Positions 17,298 through 24,268 of a DNA stretch of 43,936 nt are shown one piece after another. This stretch comes from a virus: IMG/VR virus record IMGVR_UViG_3300003885_000032, positions 1 to 43,936 of that record. One strand, given 5' to 3'. The notes beneath the pieces are model-generated. The model made no database searches and was not told the origin of the DNA. It saw nothing but the letters and a program-made list of their open reading frames with translations. The position numbers and the translations under genes were made by a program. Position 1 is the stretch's first letter. The number at the start of each line of letters is the position of its first letter.

Positions 17298-17597
17298 GTG
17301 AATAACACTTATCATCAGATGAATCCTAGTGTACTGGGTCTGGGCAATCTGAATGCAGAGCATTTTAACATTGACTGTACTCGCCGCAGTATTTGCATTT
17401 TGAAAAACACGGATTTGGTCAATCTTTTCGTCGGGCGGGCGAAAGTGACTAACTTTCCTGAAGTGTTTGACATCACTTCGGTGCATTGGGATCACTGGGC
17501 GAATGCTTTTTGTGTGCAGTTGATTAGCCCCAGCTTTGAGATAGTGGAGGAAGGCGCAAGATCACCCGAGTTTTTTCTGACCGTGGAAATGTGGTAA
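17298..17597 (+). CDS. Last late-operon protein, unknown function
   Basis: A 99-residue protein from a GTG start with AAGGA 9 nt upstream; the nearby ATG at 17291 leads straight to a stop. It is rich in aromatic and polar residues (SVHWDHWANAFCVQLISPSF) and has no transmembrane segment or signal peptide. It sits between the ejection genes and the convergent cruciform. I do not recognise the family. Confidence 0.55.
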   Translation: MNNTYHQMNPSVLGLGNLNAEHFNIDCTRRSICILKNTDLVNLFVGRAKVTNFPEVFDITSVHWDHWANAFCVQLISPSFEIVEEGARSPEFFLTVEMW

Positions 17598-17599
17598 GG

Positions 17600-17664
17600 T
17601 GTTCCACATGAAACATGTCTACGGATGATAATATTGCATTCGTAGGTATGTTTCATGTGGAACA
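17600..17664. terminator. Cruciform element with two parS-like arms (element 2), likely bidirectional terminator
   Basis: TGTTCCACATGAAACAT at 17600-17616 and its exact reverse complement at 17648-17664 flank a 31-nt spacer, the same geometry as 11910-11974. The spacer adds a nested stem (CTACG/CGTAG). The element separates the plus-strand late operon from the minus-strand early operon. TTATTT follows on the plus strand, so a terminator role is plausible. Each arm again differs from the parS consensus mainly at the central CG (CACATG or CATGTG). Confidence 0.7.
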
Positions 17665-17668
17665 TTAT

Positions 17669-17926
17669 TTAATCGGTCGCAGAAGCCGGTCGTTGCGCAA
17701 TGAATCCCACCACTTCACTGTCGATATGTTCCATGTCAAAAAATTGATTGAGTGCGTCGATAGGATTTTTAAAGCAGTATCGACTCTCATAACCTTCTGC
17801 ATTTAAGTCGATACAAATCGCCGTGGTGTAGAGTAAATCAGTGATGCCAATCCAGGTGCCATCACTGAGTTGCCTCACCCACCGATAGCCCAATTGTTGC
17901 AAATCATTCATGTTCAATGCTGTCAT
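17669..17926 (-). CDS. Small conserved phage protein (LGYRWVRQLSDG family)
   Basis: An 85-residue protein with NDLQQLGYRWVRQLSDGTWI, then LLYTTAICIDLNAEGYESRY, a pattern I know from many phage genomes near recombination genes, though its function is unknown. It is the last gene of the minus-strand early operon. Its stop lies 5 bp from the right arm of the terminal cruciform. Its ATG overlaps the stop of the upstream gene by four bases. Confidence 0.7.
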   Translation of the reverse strand: MTALNMNDLQQLGYRWVRQLSDGTWIGITDLLYTTAICIDLNAEGYESRYCFKNPIDALNQFFDMEHIDSEVVGFIAQRPASATD

Positions 17927-18159
17927 TTTGGTCGCATTGGTCGCGGCTTGACTTCGATCAATCCCCTTGGAAAATAAGTCATGTCTGGCACTTCGTTATA
18001 GTATTCAAAAGAAAATTGACGACCAAAGGTGTCAAAAGCTTTACATCGTCCTTGCACCGCATCACTCACTTCAAAAACCGCCACACAATCCTGATCAAAC
18101 ACTTGGTCATTGATTTCATGGTAATGGCATTGTCCAAAAGTGACATAAGTTTTACTCAT
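17923..18159 (-). CDS. Small phage protein, tandem paralog A
   Basis: A 78-residue protein beginning MSKTYVTFGQCHYH, with DQDCVAVFEV near residue 22-31, FGRQFSFEYYNEVPDM and FPRGLIEVKP. It is clearly homologous along its length to the product of 18171-18386. The family (TFG..H.H start with an FG..(F/W)...Y motif) is widespread in phages but uncharacterised. It overlaps the downstream gene (ATGA). A small beta-barrel is likely. Confidence 0.7.
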   Translation of the reverse strand: MSKTYVTFGQCHYHEINDQVFDQDCVAVFEVSDAVQGRCKAFDTFGRQFSFEYYNEVPDMTYFPRGLIEVKPRPMRPK

Positions 18160-18170
18160 TTAGTACTCCC

Positions 18171-18386
18171 TTATTCAGCGTCGATAAATCCTCGTGGGAA
18201 ATGTTTCATGTTGGGAGGGGTATCATAATAATCAAAGCAATATTGAGGGCCGAATCTTTCCCTCGCTTTGGCCTGTCCGTTCTCCCAGCTTTTTGAGTCT
18301 AATACAGCCACACAATCTCTATCGAAAATATTCCCCTCGATCACATGCCGGTGGGTTTGCCCGAAAGTGACATAAGTTTTTCCCAC
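18171..18386 (-). CDS. Small phage protein, tandem paralog B
   Basis: A 71-residue protein, MGKTYVTFGQTHRH, then DRDCVAVLDS, RFGPQYCFDYYDTPPNMKH and FPRGFIDAE. It aligns without gaps over most of its length with the neighbour at 17923-18159, so a recent tandem duplication is evident. A ribosome site (AGGAGGGTAAC) precedes the ATG. Function unknown. Confidence 0.7.
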   Translation of the reverse strand: MGKTYVTFGQTHRHVIEGNIFDRDCVAVLDSKSWENGQAKARERFGPQYCFDYYDTPPNMKHFPRGFIDAE

Positions 18387-18401
18387 GTTACCCTCCTTTT
18401 T

Positions 18402-18725
18402 CTATCGCCAAACTTCCACTTTGGCTTCTGGATTCTCTCGACAAGCGCTCAGATATTTTTGTACTAAGTTAACTAACTCTTCATATTTACCGTAACCATT
18501 GGGATGATTCATGGCTTTGAATTTTTCAGGGTCAGTGGTGAGATTTTTCAAGCCGAGTTGCAAGGGTTTGATTAAATCAGCCGCCACTTCAATCTGTAAT
18601 TCTTGAGGACGCCAAAGCACATAATAAAGATTAGCAGCCTTGGCCATATCGACTAAGTTATGTGTGATGCTATCGTCATAGATCACAGTGGGTTTGTTTT
18701 CAATTAAAGAGATACTTAAGCCCAT
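18402..18725 (-). CDS. Conserved small phage protein, unknown function
   Basis: A 107-residue, probably alpha/beta protein: ISLIENKPTVIYDDSITHNL, then MAKAANLYYVLWRPQEL and ADLIKPLQLGLKNLTTDP, ending CRENPEAKVEVWR. This layout with a THNL motif and a ..LW.P.E segment is common in small early genes of Gram-negative phages. The start follows GGAGAAAC with suitable spacing. No function is known to me. Confidence 0.65.
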   Translation of the reverse strand: MGLSISLIENKPTVIYDDSITHNLVDMAKAANLYYVLWRPQELQIEVAADLIKPLQLGLKNLTTDPEKFKAMNHPNGYGKYEELVNLVQKYLSACRENPEAKVEVWR

Positions 18726-18727
18726 AA

Positions 18728-19018
18728 TTAATGTTTCTCCTTTGACGCAGCATGAATGGTTGGGAATATTTTCTCAACTTTTTGATGGGCCTGCTCCACT
18801 TCGGCTGAGATATCTGCTGCAATCTCATCGTACTGTCTTTTGTTGAGAAAATGGCGAAGGTAAAGCAAGCTAAATAAAGCCACATGCTTCATCACGTAGC
18901 ATTCATTTAAGGGGGTTTTGCAGTGGACTTTTTTAATCAAGTGGGTGAAAAAATCTTGTGTTAATGATTGAATCTTCGCAGGTTGAAAAGGGCTTTCATT
19001 ACTATTTTTAGTGGGCAT
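18728..19018 (-). CDS. Small helical protein, unknown function
   Basis: A 96-residue protein. I place the start at the ATG at 19016-19018 (MPTKNSNESPFQPAKI), which overlaps the end of the upstream gene by 11 bp and has GAGATTAAG upstream. A longer frame to 19084 would run fully inside that gene. The product is helical with VMKHVALFSLLYLRHFLNKR, perhaps membrane-associated, and a C-terminal coiled-coil-like part (AEVEQAHQKVEKIF). No family is recognised. Confidence 0.55.
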   Translation of the reverse strand: MPTKNSNESPFQPAKIQSLTQDFFTHLIKKVHCKTPLNECYVMKHVALFSLLYLRHFLNKRQYDEIAADISAEVEQAHQKVEKIFPTIHAASKEKH

Positions 19019-19229
19019 TTTTCTTAATCTCATTGGCGAGTTCGATGAGGGTTTCACCCAATTTAATGGCCACGGCAGGATCAAAACCTAGCCACTTCGT
19101 CGGTTGTGAGAACCCAATAATGACCGCATTGTCATGGATCTTTAGCCCCACTTGTGTAGCCCCTTTGTCATCACCACAGAGTTTACCGGAGGGATATTGA
19201 CCGCTATCGTTTGCTTTGTCTTCACTCAT
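19008..19229 (-). CDS. Small protein, unknown function
   Basis: A 73-residue protein: a polar, glycine-rich first third, then VGLKIHDNAVIIGFSQPTKW and LGFDPAVAIKLGETLIELAN. The strand-strand-helix pattern with AVAIKLGETLIELA is typical of many small phage proteins of unknown role. Its ATG overlaps the upstream stop by one base (TGATG). It belongs to the minus-strand early operon. Confidence 0.6.
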   Translation of the reverse strand: MSEDKANDSGQYPSGKLCGDDKGATQVGLKIHDNAVIIGFSQPTKWLGFDPAVAIKLGETLIELANEIKKNAH

Positions 19230-19516
19230 CAGTCGCCTCCACTATCACAACGGCTATCAGAGTGACAAGACGGGTTCGCCTCAGATCGAGGATAGTCAAA
19301 AGGTTGAGTCGGAGTAGGTGGGGGGGGAGTTGTCGTGGTGGGGGGAGGCAATGGTTCACGATGCCTGCGTTCTCGCCTTATTTTATTTTTTTCAATCATA
19401 ATAATGTCCTTGGCTAACCGCTGAGTCAATGCCCAATACTGTTTTGTTATGATGTATGCATAAATAGCAAGCAATACGGCGATAGTAACGAGAATAAATA
19501 GGATGATTTCAGTCAT
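19229..19516 (-). CDS. Small single-pass membrane protein with Pro-rich tail
   Basis: A 95-residue protein. Residues 3-22 (EIILFILVTIAVLLAIYAYI) form a clear N-terminal transmembrane helix. A basic helical segment follows (KDIIMIEKNKIRRERRHREP), then a Pro/Thr-rich tail (PPPTTTTPPPPTPTQP). The layout recalls Rz-type spanins, but there is no lipobox and no partner gene inside it, so that idea is weak. The start overlaps the upstream gene by ATGA. It could be an inner-membrane accessory protein. Confidence 0.55.
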   Translation of the reverse strand: MTEIILFILVTIAVLLAIYAYIITKQYWALTQRLAKDIIMIEKNKIRRERRHREPLPPPTTTTPPPPTPTQPFDYPRSEANPSCHSDSRCDSGGD

Positions 19517-19788
19517 GGTTTTGATGTCTCTTTCTGTGGTTTAGCAGTAATGTCTCCATGAACCACCAAGGCCAATTGGCTAGAAGCCCTAATCATTTCA
19601 AGGAAAGTTTCGTCGGTCATGTTAGGCAAAATCCTGATCGAAATCATCGAAGCCGCTAGCAAGCTATTGATGAGGTGAGTCATGGCTTGTAGGGGTATGA
19701 TATCCGCTTCTACTGTTTGACGTTCGAGATATTCAACAATAAAATCCATGGCAGATCTCAAGCTTTCTGGGCTGAATTCGTGCTTCAT
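19513..19788 (-). CDS. Small helical protein, unknown function
   Basis: A 91-residue protein made mostly of predicted helix: SPESLRSAMDFIVEYLERQT, then LQAMTHLINSLLAASMISIR and DETFLEMIRASSQLALVVHG. Overlaps on both sides (ATGA) show tight coupling within the recombination operon. No motif points to a function. Confidence 0.6.
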   Translation of the reverse strand: MKHEFSPESLRSAMDFIVEYLERQTVEADIIPLQAMTHLINSLLAASMISIRILPNMTDETFLEMIRASSQLALVVHGDITAKPQKETSKP

Positions 19789-20123
19789 GATAATGCCCTT
19801 ACAGCAGGCTTGATGTTTTCTGCCAGCGCCAAGTCTTCATTAGCGTTGAAGTAACCCGCCACTAATCCATCGGGTTTGATACCCCTAGTGATGTAATCAA
19901 ATGCAACAGTATTGTGTTCACTTGACACGATGACATCAAGGGTGCCATCACTTCGGTAAGCGTGGACGGACACCAGTTGCCCCGTTTTAATGATCTTAAA
20001 TAAATAGTTAATGGGGTGGCTTCTGCCCCGTTTTTGAATCAGTTCGGGTTGTTTTTTCAGCCAAGTGATGAACTGTTTTTCACTCACATTGGGGTTGTCT
20101 ATTTGATAAATTTCCACGCTCAT
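19785..20123 (-). CDS. Small alpha/beta protein, unknown function
   Basis: A 112-residue protein starting at the ATG at 20121-20123 that overlaps the stop of the RecE-like gene (TAATG); an ATG three codons upstream lies inside that gene. It has QFITWLKKQPELIQKRGRSH, LVSVHAYRSDGTLDVIVSSE and TRGIKPDGLVAGY. A mixed strand and helix fold is likely. No family is recognised; it travels with the exonuclease. Confidence 0.55.
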   Translation of the reverse strand: MSVEIYQIDNPNVSEKQFITWLKKQPELIQKRGRSHPINYLFKIIKTGQLVSVHAYRSDGTLDVIVSSEHNTVAFDYITRGIKPDGLVAGYFNANEDLALAENIKPAVRALS

Positions 20124-20989
20124 TACATCCATTTTGGTCTACCCACTTCAATCGGTGTCGTGTCGTAGGAGGGCCAATCGTCATCCAACCGGCACGTCAT
20201 TAGCGTATTAAATGTTTGGCGGTAGCGTTGACGACCGGCTTCGATTAAGTCTGCGCTTAAATTAAAAATGCGGTAACCGAAGGGGGGGGTTTTCTCGATG
20301 GCAAGAATGCTAAATTGAGTAATGGGTGGGTCATTGGGGTGGCAAAGGTTGTACCCGTCCAGATACCAAGCGGCTTGCATGTGGTAGCAACGGTCGTAGA
20401 TTTCTTTGATGAAGAAGGGGGGATGGGATGAGCGAGTGCTTTTTAGATCCCATAGGCAAGCTTGGTGACTGGGCAATGAGAGATCAGGATTCGGATATTT
20501 CCACTGTGGATCATCAATCCAATCCGGTCGTCCTTTGCATAATTCCCCGAACTCGGCATCGTGCCAAAGGATAGTGACTTGCTTTTTAGCGCGTCGTAGC
20601 ATGGCGGCCAAGTCTTTGTTGCTGTGGATACGCTGGGCACAGTTCAGCGCAAGATCATAATCATCTTGTCCAATGATAATCTTTTTATTGCCCTCATCTT
20701 CGAGTTGCTTAACGAAAGTCTTGTACTCTTTTTTGCGCTTATCGGTGGTGGGACTGACCACGTATTGCGCATCAAACAATTCGGGTTCAATGATCGCGGT
20801 GTCAATTAAACTACCTCTCAACATATCCGGTGTCTGTGTGGTGGGGATTTGGGAGTGTGCGGGGGATTGATCCACTTTTTTCAATAATGAGTTAGAGACG
20901 GCATCGATCATGAGATAGTCTTCAAACGGTAAATCTAATATCTCACGACTGCTTGCCTCATTCATCATTTTCATCATAGCTTGATTCAT
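20123..20989 (-). CDS. RecE-like (exonuclease VIII / YqaJ-type) 5'-3' exonuclease
   Basis: A 288-residue protein; the start at 20987-20989 is chosen for its GGAG ribosome site. It has the PD-(D/E)XK nuclease pattern: MLRGSLIDTAIIEPE at about 56-70, KGRPDWID at 152-159, LWDLKST at 179-185 (D181 and K183 as metal and catalytic residues) and the QAAWYLDGY helix at 205-213. RecE-type enzymes degrade one strand of a duplex end to give 3' tails for an annealing protein. That partner is probably encoded at 22612-23439, with SSB between. The first 31 bp overlap the resolvase gene. Confidence 0.8.
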   Translation of the reverse strand: MNQAMMKMMNEASSREILDLPFEDYLMIDAVSNSLLKKVDQSPAHSQIPTTQTPDMLRGSLIDTAIIEPELFDAQYVVSPTTDKRKKEYKTFVKQLEDEGNKKIIIGQDDYDLALNCAQRIHSNKDLAAMLRRAKKQVTILWHDAEFGELCKGRPDWIDDPQWKYPNPDLSLPSHQACLWDLKSTRSSHPPFFIKEIYDRCYHMQAAWYLDGYNLCHPNDPPITQFSILAIEKTPPFGYRIFNLSADLIEAGRQRYRQTFNTLMTCRLDDDWPSYDTTPIEVGRPKWM

Positions 20990-21452
20990 TGTCTTTTCTC
21001 CGTTCATAAGCGACCACCACGGCCAGTGCTTGCCATATGTCATACTTGATGCCAAACAGCGGCCCCGGTGTTTTTTTCTTACCGATCGCTTTGTCTTTAG
21101 TTGGCCCATATAAGTCAATCAGGGCTTGTTTTATCGAAGCATCATTGCCTTTTGAGTCATGACACAACGCTAATTTTATTTCACGCCGGTCAATCAAGCT
21201 AACCGATTGACAGCGGTTTAATAGGGCTTCCTCCATTTGGCCAATGTAGCGGCAAGTATCCAGCACTTCTTGTCCCACTGGCATACCGTAGCTGACCATA
21301 ATTTCCAGTACCACAATGTCTTGTTTAAATTCCTCCGTTTTAATTTTGTGCATCAGTACACGATTGGGCAAGATCCCGAAGTCTAACGGTTGTCCTAAGC
21401 GACACCGGATATAAGCCGATTGCTCGTAACCGGGATCAATGCCGATGATCAT
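20958..21452 (-). CDS. RuvC-like Holliday junction resolvase
   Basis: A 164-residue protein beginning MIIGIDPGYEQSAY, the first strand of an RNase H-like fold with catalytic D6. VVLEIMVSYG supplies the second acidic residue (E50). The C-terminal helix YDIWQALAVVVAYE (D138 region) completes a RuvC-type active site. I start at the ATG at 21450-21452, two bases after the upstream stop. It would cut branched DNA made by recombination or before packaging. Phage RuvC-like enzymes commonly sit beside RecE- and SSB-type genes as here. Confidence 0.8.
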   Translation of the reverse strand: MIIGIDPGYEQSAYIRCRLGQPLDFGILPNRVLMHKIKTEEFKQDIVVLEIMVSYGMPVGQEVLDTCRYIGQMEEALLNRCQSVSLIDRREIKLALCHDSKGNDASIKQALIDLYGPTKDKAIGKKKTPGPLFGIKYDIWQALAVVVAYERRKDNESSYDENDE

Positions 21453-21454
21453 GC

Positions 21455-21829
21455 TTACACCATGTCCTTTGGTGGCATTTCGCAAAAGTCATTCGTACCC
21501 GCTTTGCGCCATAAATGCAGGCAGTAACTATGGTGGTTGATATACTGACTAATGGGGGGATGCAGTTGTACCACCAAATCTTCCTCCTCCCAAAATAGAT
21601 TTTTTACATGATTCATTTCCTCCCAGGTGGGTGTTCTGGTGGCTGGGCCGATGGTGACGCTCACATGTTCCCAGTCTTCCCCATCGGAAGCAATGACATT
21701 GACTAGATTAGAGGGGGTGTAGGTAAGACACTGTGGATTTTTCAATTGAAATAATCCGTTGTTACCGTAGGATACGTCACTACCCATTGCCCCCGTTGTC
21801 ACTCTGAATTTTTCAGGTACGTGAAACAT
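21455..21829 (-). CDS. Conserved phage protein (TWEEM...CLHLWR family)
   Basis: A 124-residue protein with VIASDGEDWEHVSVTIG, then TPTWEEMNHVKNLFWEEEDL and VVQLHPPISQYINHHSYCLH, ending LW. This order is highly typical of a family found in many phage genomes (I believe DUF7694). Conserved His, Cys and Trp residues suggest a bound metal or a catalytic centre, but no activity is known to me. It sits between SSB-linked and resolvase genes, hinting at DNA metabolism. Confidence 0.75.
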   Translation of the reverse strand: MFHVPEKFRVTTGAMGSDVSYGNNGLFQLKNPQCLTYTPSNLVNVIASDGEDWEHVSVTIGPATRTPTWEEMNHVKNLFWEEEDLVVQLHPPISQYINHHSYCLHLWRKAGTNDFCEMPPKDMV

Positions 21830-21840
21830 ATGTCACCCAT

Positions 21841-22155
21841 TTAAAGTCGGTGCGTTTGAACTTGTCGACACATGGCGGCGTGCATGGCTTCTGCTTGCCA
21901 CCAAGTGGCGCAGCGTGTCATTTCATCGTCATCATCACCACCGAAAACCAGCGTTTCAAAAAGTTGCAGTTCACCATTCCAGCCGTGATCTAAACCCAGA
22001 AAGACGGTAGACACTTTAACGACCTTATCGAAAAACCAATCTTGTTTAACGATTCTATTGTTGTTTTCAATCCAGTTACCCCACTTGAGCGTATCCGGTT
22101 CTGGGACGGGCTGATGACCTACCAGAATATATTTATGTTCAGAAGGGAATGTCAT
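21841..22155 (-). CDS. Conserved phage protein (WG.W.E...VSTVFLGLDH family)
   Basis: A 104-residue protein; the start at 22153-22155 (MTFPSEHKYILVG) is chosen because a longer frame to 22287 only translates the poly-Gln part of the SSB gene in another frame. The core LKWGNWIENNNRIVKQDWF, then VVKVSTVFLGLDHGWNGELQ and LFETLVFGG is a very common small phage protein of unknown function. A run of acidic residues (DDDDEM) follows, then a W-x-A-E-A-x-H-x helix. It overlaps the end of ssb by 17 bp. Confidence 0.75.
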   Translation of the reverse strand: MTFPSEHKYILVGHQPVPEPDTLKWGNWIENNNRIVKQDWFFDKVVKVSTVFLGLDHGWNGELQLFETLVFGGDDDDEMTRCATWWQAEAMHAAMCRQVQTHRL

Positions 22156-22600
22156 CAGTCCACTCCGATGGCTGTTGCTGTTGTTGCTGTGGTGGTGGTG
22201 TTGGGTTGTTTTGTTGATAGCCCCCTTGTTGCTGCTGTGGTTGATAACCGCCTTGCTGCCCACCGGGTGGGGGTGATAACAATTCAAATTTATCCCCCAT
22301 CACTTTTTTATTCCGTCGTTCTAAGCCGTTGTTGTCCGTCCATACGCTGGTTTTCATGCGACCTTGCACGAAGCAAAGTAAGCCTTTCTTAGCATGCTTT
22401 TCAATGAATTCGGCGGATTTTCCGAAGAAGGTAATGTCGTGCCATTCGGTTTCCTGTTCGTATTGCTCAGTAGTTTTATTTTTGAATTTATAAGTGGTGG
22501 CAATGCTGAAGCTGGCAATGGCAGCACCGGAGGGTAGGCGTTTAATTTCGGGGTCTTTGCCAATATGTCCGACTAAAATCAGTTGTTGGTATGAGGGCAT
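22139..22600 (-). CDS. ssb: Single-stranded DNA-binding protein
   Basis: A 153-residue protein with the bacterial SSB OB-fold at residues 1-110: LILVGHIGKDPEIKRLPSGA, ASFSIATTYKFKN, ETEWHDITFFGKSAEF and GLLCFVQGRMKTSVW. A Gln/Gly/Pro-rich linker (PQQQQGGYQQNNP) leads to the canonical acidic tip WTDDIPF, used to recruit partner proteins. AAGGA lies 9 nt before the start. It coats single-stranded DNA made by the RecE-like nuclease and at the replication fork. Confidence 0.95.
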   Translation of the reverse strand: MPSYQQLILVGHIGKDPEIKRLPSGAAIASFSIATTYKFKNKTTEQYEQETEWHDITFFGKSAEFIEKHAKKGLLCFVQGRMKTSVWTDNNGLERRNKKVMGDKFELLSPPPGGQQGGYQPQQQQGGYQQNNPTPPPQQQQQQPSEWTDDIPF

Positions 22601-22611
22601 GAGATAATTCC

Positions 22612-23439
22612 TTATTGGGGGGGTGGGTTAGGTTTACCGTTAAGTATGATGGGGTAGGTTGCCGGTGTATTAGCAATAAGTGTCTTGGGTTTTGGGTCAC
22701 GAATTTGTTGAATTTTGTGGCGCTGTACATCGCTGAATGGTCCGAAATCCCTTTCTTTTGTCCAAAGCAACCGCTGGTCGACTTCACTGATTTCATCCCA
22801 GTATTCTTTGAGACTTTTCTGATCATTTTCGACAATGGCTTTTTTGATACAGAAGATTTCAGACGATAAACGTTCAATGGCTTGGGCCAGTTTAAGATCA
22901 GGTTTTTTGTCAGTGGGTTGAGTACGACTGGCCAGTGCGGGTGCAGATTGAGGGGCCGGATTTGGGGCTTGGAAGAGTGGGTTAAATTCATTATTCATGT
23001 CGTTGACATAGCGGTTATCATCAAATTTCCCCATGAAAACGTCGGCATTAAATCCGAGCAAGGATAAGCTTTTTGTGATCATATCAGTGACCGCTTTTTT
23101 TGCGTAGTCGGTATCAAAAACTAAAGCACCTTTAACATTTTTATGCGTTTCGATGCAAGTATTGATGGGAAAATGACGCTCAATGCCTCCTTGAGAGTAA
23201 CGCATTTTCGCCTTGAAATCACAAACTTTGTACTCGTGCAAGTGGGTATATTCAATGTCATACAATCCCCAATCGCTACCATATGGTCCCCATTGTTCGG
23301 TGGCGGCTTCGATCTGAGAGTAGGCATCTATGGCGGTGAATTTACGGCCAAATTTTACTTCTTTGGTGTGGTTGGGATTGGTTTTACAAACGCTATTCCA
23401 AAGCTGCATATTTTTGTTAGTGTCGTTTTCTGTGGTCAT
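22612..23439 (-). CDS. Single-strand annealing protein (ERF/RecT-like), putative
   Basis: A 275-residue protein started at the ATG at 23437-23439, which has GGGGAAAATC upstream; a TTG 12 bp earlier is less likely. It contains FGRKFTAIDAYSQIEAATEQ, WGPYGSDWGLYD, FPINTCIETHKNVKGALVFD and TDYAKKAVTDMITKSLSLLG. The last motif (AKKAVTD..TK.LS.LGF) resembles the helix after the annealing core in phage recombinases. The C-terminal third is Pro- and charge-rich. Encoded directly upstream of ssb and near a RecE-like nuclease, it most likely pairs complementary strands. The exact family is not certain. Confidence 0.6.
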   Translation of the reverse strand: MTTENDTNKNMQLWNSVCKTNPNHTKEVKFGRKFTAIDAYSQIEAATEQWGPYGSDWGLYDIEYTHLHEYKVCDFKAKMRYSQGGIERHFPINTCIETHKNVKGALVFDTDYAKKAVTDMITKSLSLLGFNADVFMGKFDDNRYVNDMNNEFNPLFQAPNPAPQSAPALASRTQPTDKKPDLKLAQAIERLSSEIFCIKKAIVENDQKSLKEYWDEISEVDQRLLWTKERDFGPFSDVQRHKIQQIRDPKPKTLIANTPATYPIILNGKPNPPPQ

Positions 23440-23451
23440 GATTTTCCCCAA

Positions 23452-23832
23452 TTATTGAAAAGAAATGAGTCTGAATGACTTGGTGTTTTCCTTCGGTTTT
23501 AGTGTGACTTCAAAGACAATCTCATCGACTTCGTTATTTTTAATGCTGTCGATTAGCATCAGTAAATCGCCGTATAAATCGATTTCGTAGCGGCCCATGC
23601 CAAGATCAGTCACAAAGCCAAGACTGATCAGTTTGCGCAAGGTCGCGGATACCCACAACCGTTGTGTCTGATACCTTTCTGCAATGTCTTCCTTGATCGC
23701 AGCATTGAGATTAAAAAGTCCTTCACTGTCGGCCATATCTCTCAATTCTTCGAGTAATCGCAATCCGCCGTCGTTTAAATCGATGTATTTGTAAATTCGG
23801 TTGATGCTAATTCTTGATATTTTTCTTGCCAT
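23452..23832 (-). CDS. Winged-helix DNA-binding protein
   Basis: A 126-residue protein; the start at 23830-23832 (MARKISRISINRIYKY) follows the upstream gene closely and overlaps it by 26 bp. The order helix (GGLRLLEELRDMADSEGLFN), helix (IKEDIAERYQTQRLWVSATL), recognition helix and wing (KLISLGFVTDLGMGRYEID) is that of a winged helix. It resembles the neighbour at 23807-24175 in layout, so both may bind the origin or regulate the operon. No enzyme motif is seen. Confidence 0.6.
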   Translation of the reverse strand: MARKISRISINRIYKYIDLNDGGLRLLEELRDMADSEGLFNLNAAIKEDIAERYQTQRLWVSATLRKLISLGFVTDLGMGRYEIDLYGDLLMLIDSIKNNEVDEIVFEVTLKPKENTKSFRLISFQ

Positions 23833-24175
23833 GCTTGCGCCTCTTTTTTTTAGTGGGTGAGTACACGATTGGATCACTGAATCGTTGTGGATGAGCAGAC
23901 AAGCCCAACAACTTGGCATTGATCCGGTAAACATTCCATTGAGCATGCCGCTGTACGGCAATAAAGTGATGTTGCTTTAGCAGCGTAATATTTTGTTGCA
24001 CCGTGATAAGGGCATACATCAAAGTATCGGCCATATTTTGTTGAGTCACCATCGTCCAGCCGTCTTTGTCCGCTTGTTCAACAAGATAGTCAAGTATACG
24101 ACGGGCAGCGGGTTTGTATCGTGCTAATAACTGTAGTTGCCGCTGCGTGAATTCGTCAATGTTTGAAATCGTCAT
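23807..24175 (-). CDS. RepL-like winged-helix replication protein (putative)
   Basis: A 122-residue protein with ARRILDYLVEQADKDGWTMV, TQQNMADTLMYALITVQQNI and LLKQHHFIAVQRHAQWNVYR, followed by a Lys/Arg-rich tail (TKKKRRKHGKKNIKN). The helix-turn-helix with wing matches the plasmid replication protein RepL and related phage proteins that open an origin. It is the first gene leftward from the probable origin and lies behind a promoter that overlaps a TTGATATCAA palindrome (24235-24244). Regulatory or replication-initiator roles both fit. Confidence 0.6.
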   Translation of the reverse strand: MTISNIDEFTQRQLQLLARYKPAARRILDYLVEQADKDGWTMVTQQNMADTLMYALITVQQNITLLKQHHFIAVQRHAQWNVYRINAKLLGLSAHPQRFSDPIVYSPTKKKRRKHGKKNIKN

Positions 24176-24215
24176 TTATTTTGTTATCCGTTTTTGCACA
24201 TCGAGAAGTGGTTAA

Positions 24216-24268
24216 ACATTAGCACATGTAAAATTTGATATCAATATTTATTTGATATTTTGCATCAA
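24216..24268 (-). promoter_or_regulatory. Leftward early promoter with palindromic operators
   Basis: Read on the minus strand: TTGATA (24239-24244), 17-nt spacer, TAATGT (24216-24221) preceded by TGC, an extended -10. The -35 is embedded in the 10-bp palindrome TTGATATCAA (24235-24244). A second, split copy (TTGAT-ATTTTGC-ATCAA, 24252-24268) lies just upstream. The palindromes could be repressor sites. Confidence 0.5.

Noticed and set aside
19229-19516. Rz-like spanin
   Set aside because: It has one transmembrane helix and a Pro-rich tail, but no long periplasmic coiled coil and no embedded lipoprotein frame, and it sits in the recombination operon.
22156-22287. N-terminal extension of the gene at 21841-22155
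   Set aside because: It only translates the Gln-rich linker of ssb in another frame (His/Asn runs); the ATG at 22155 is the better start.
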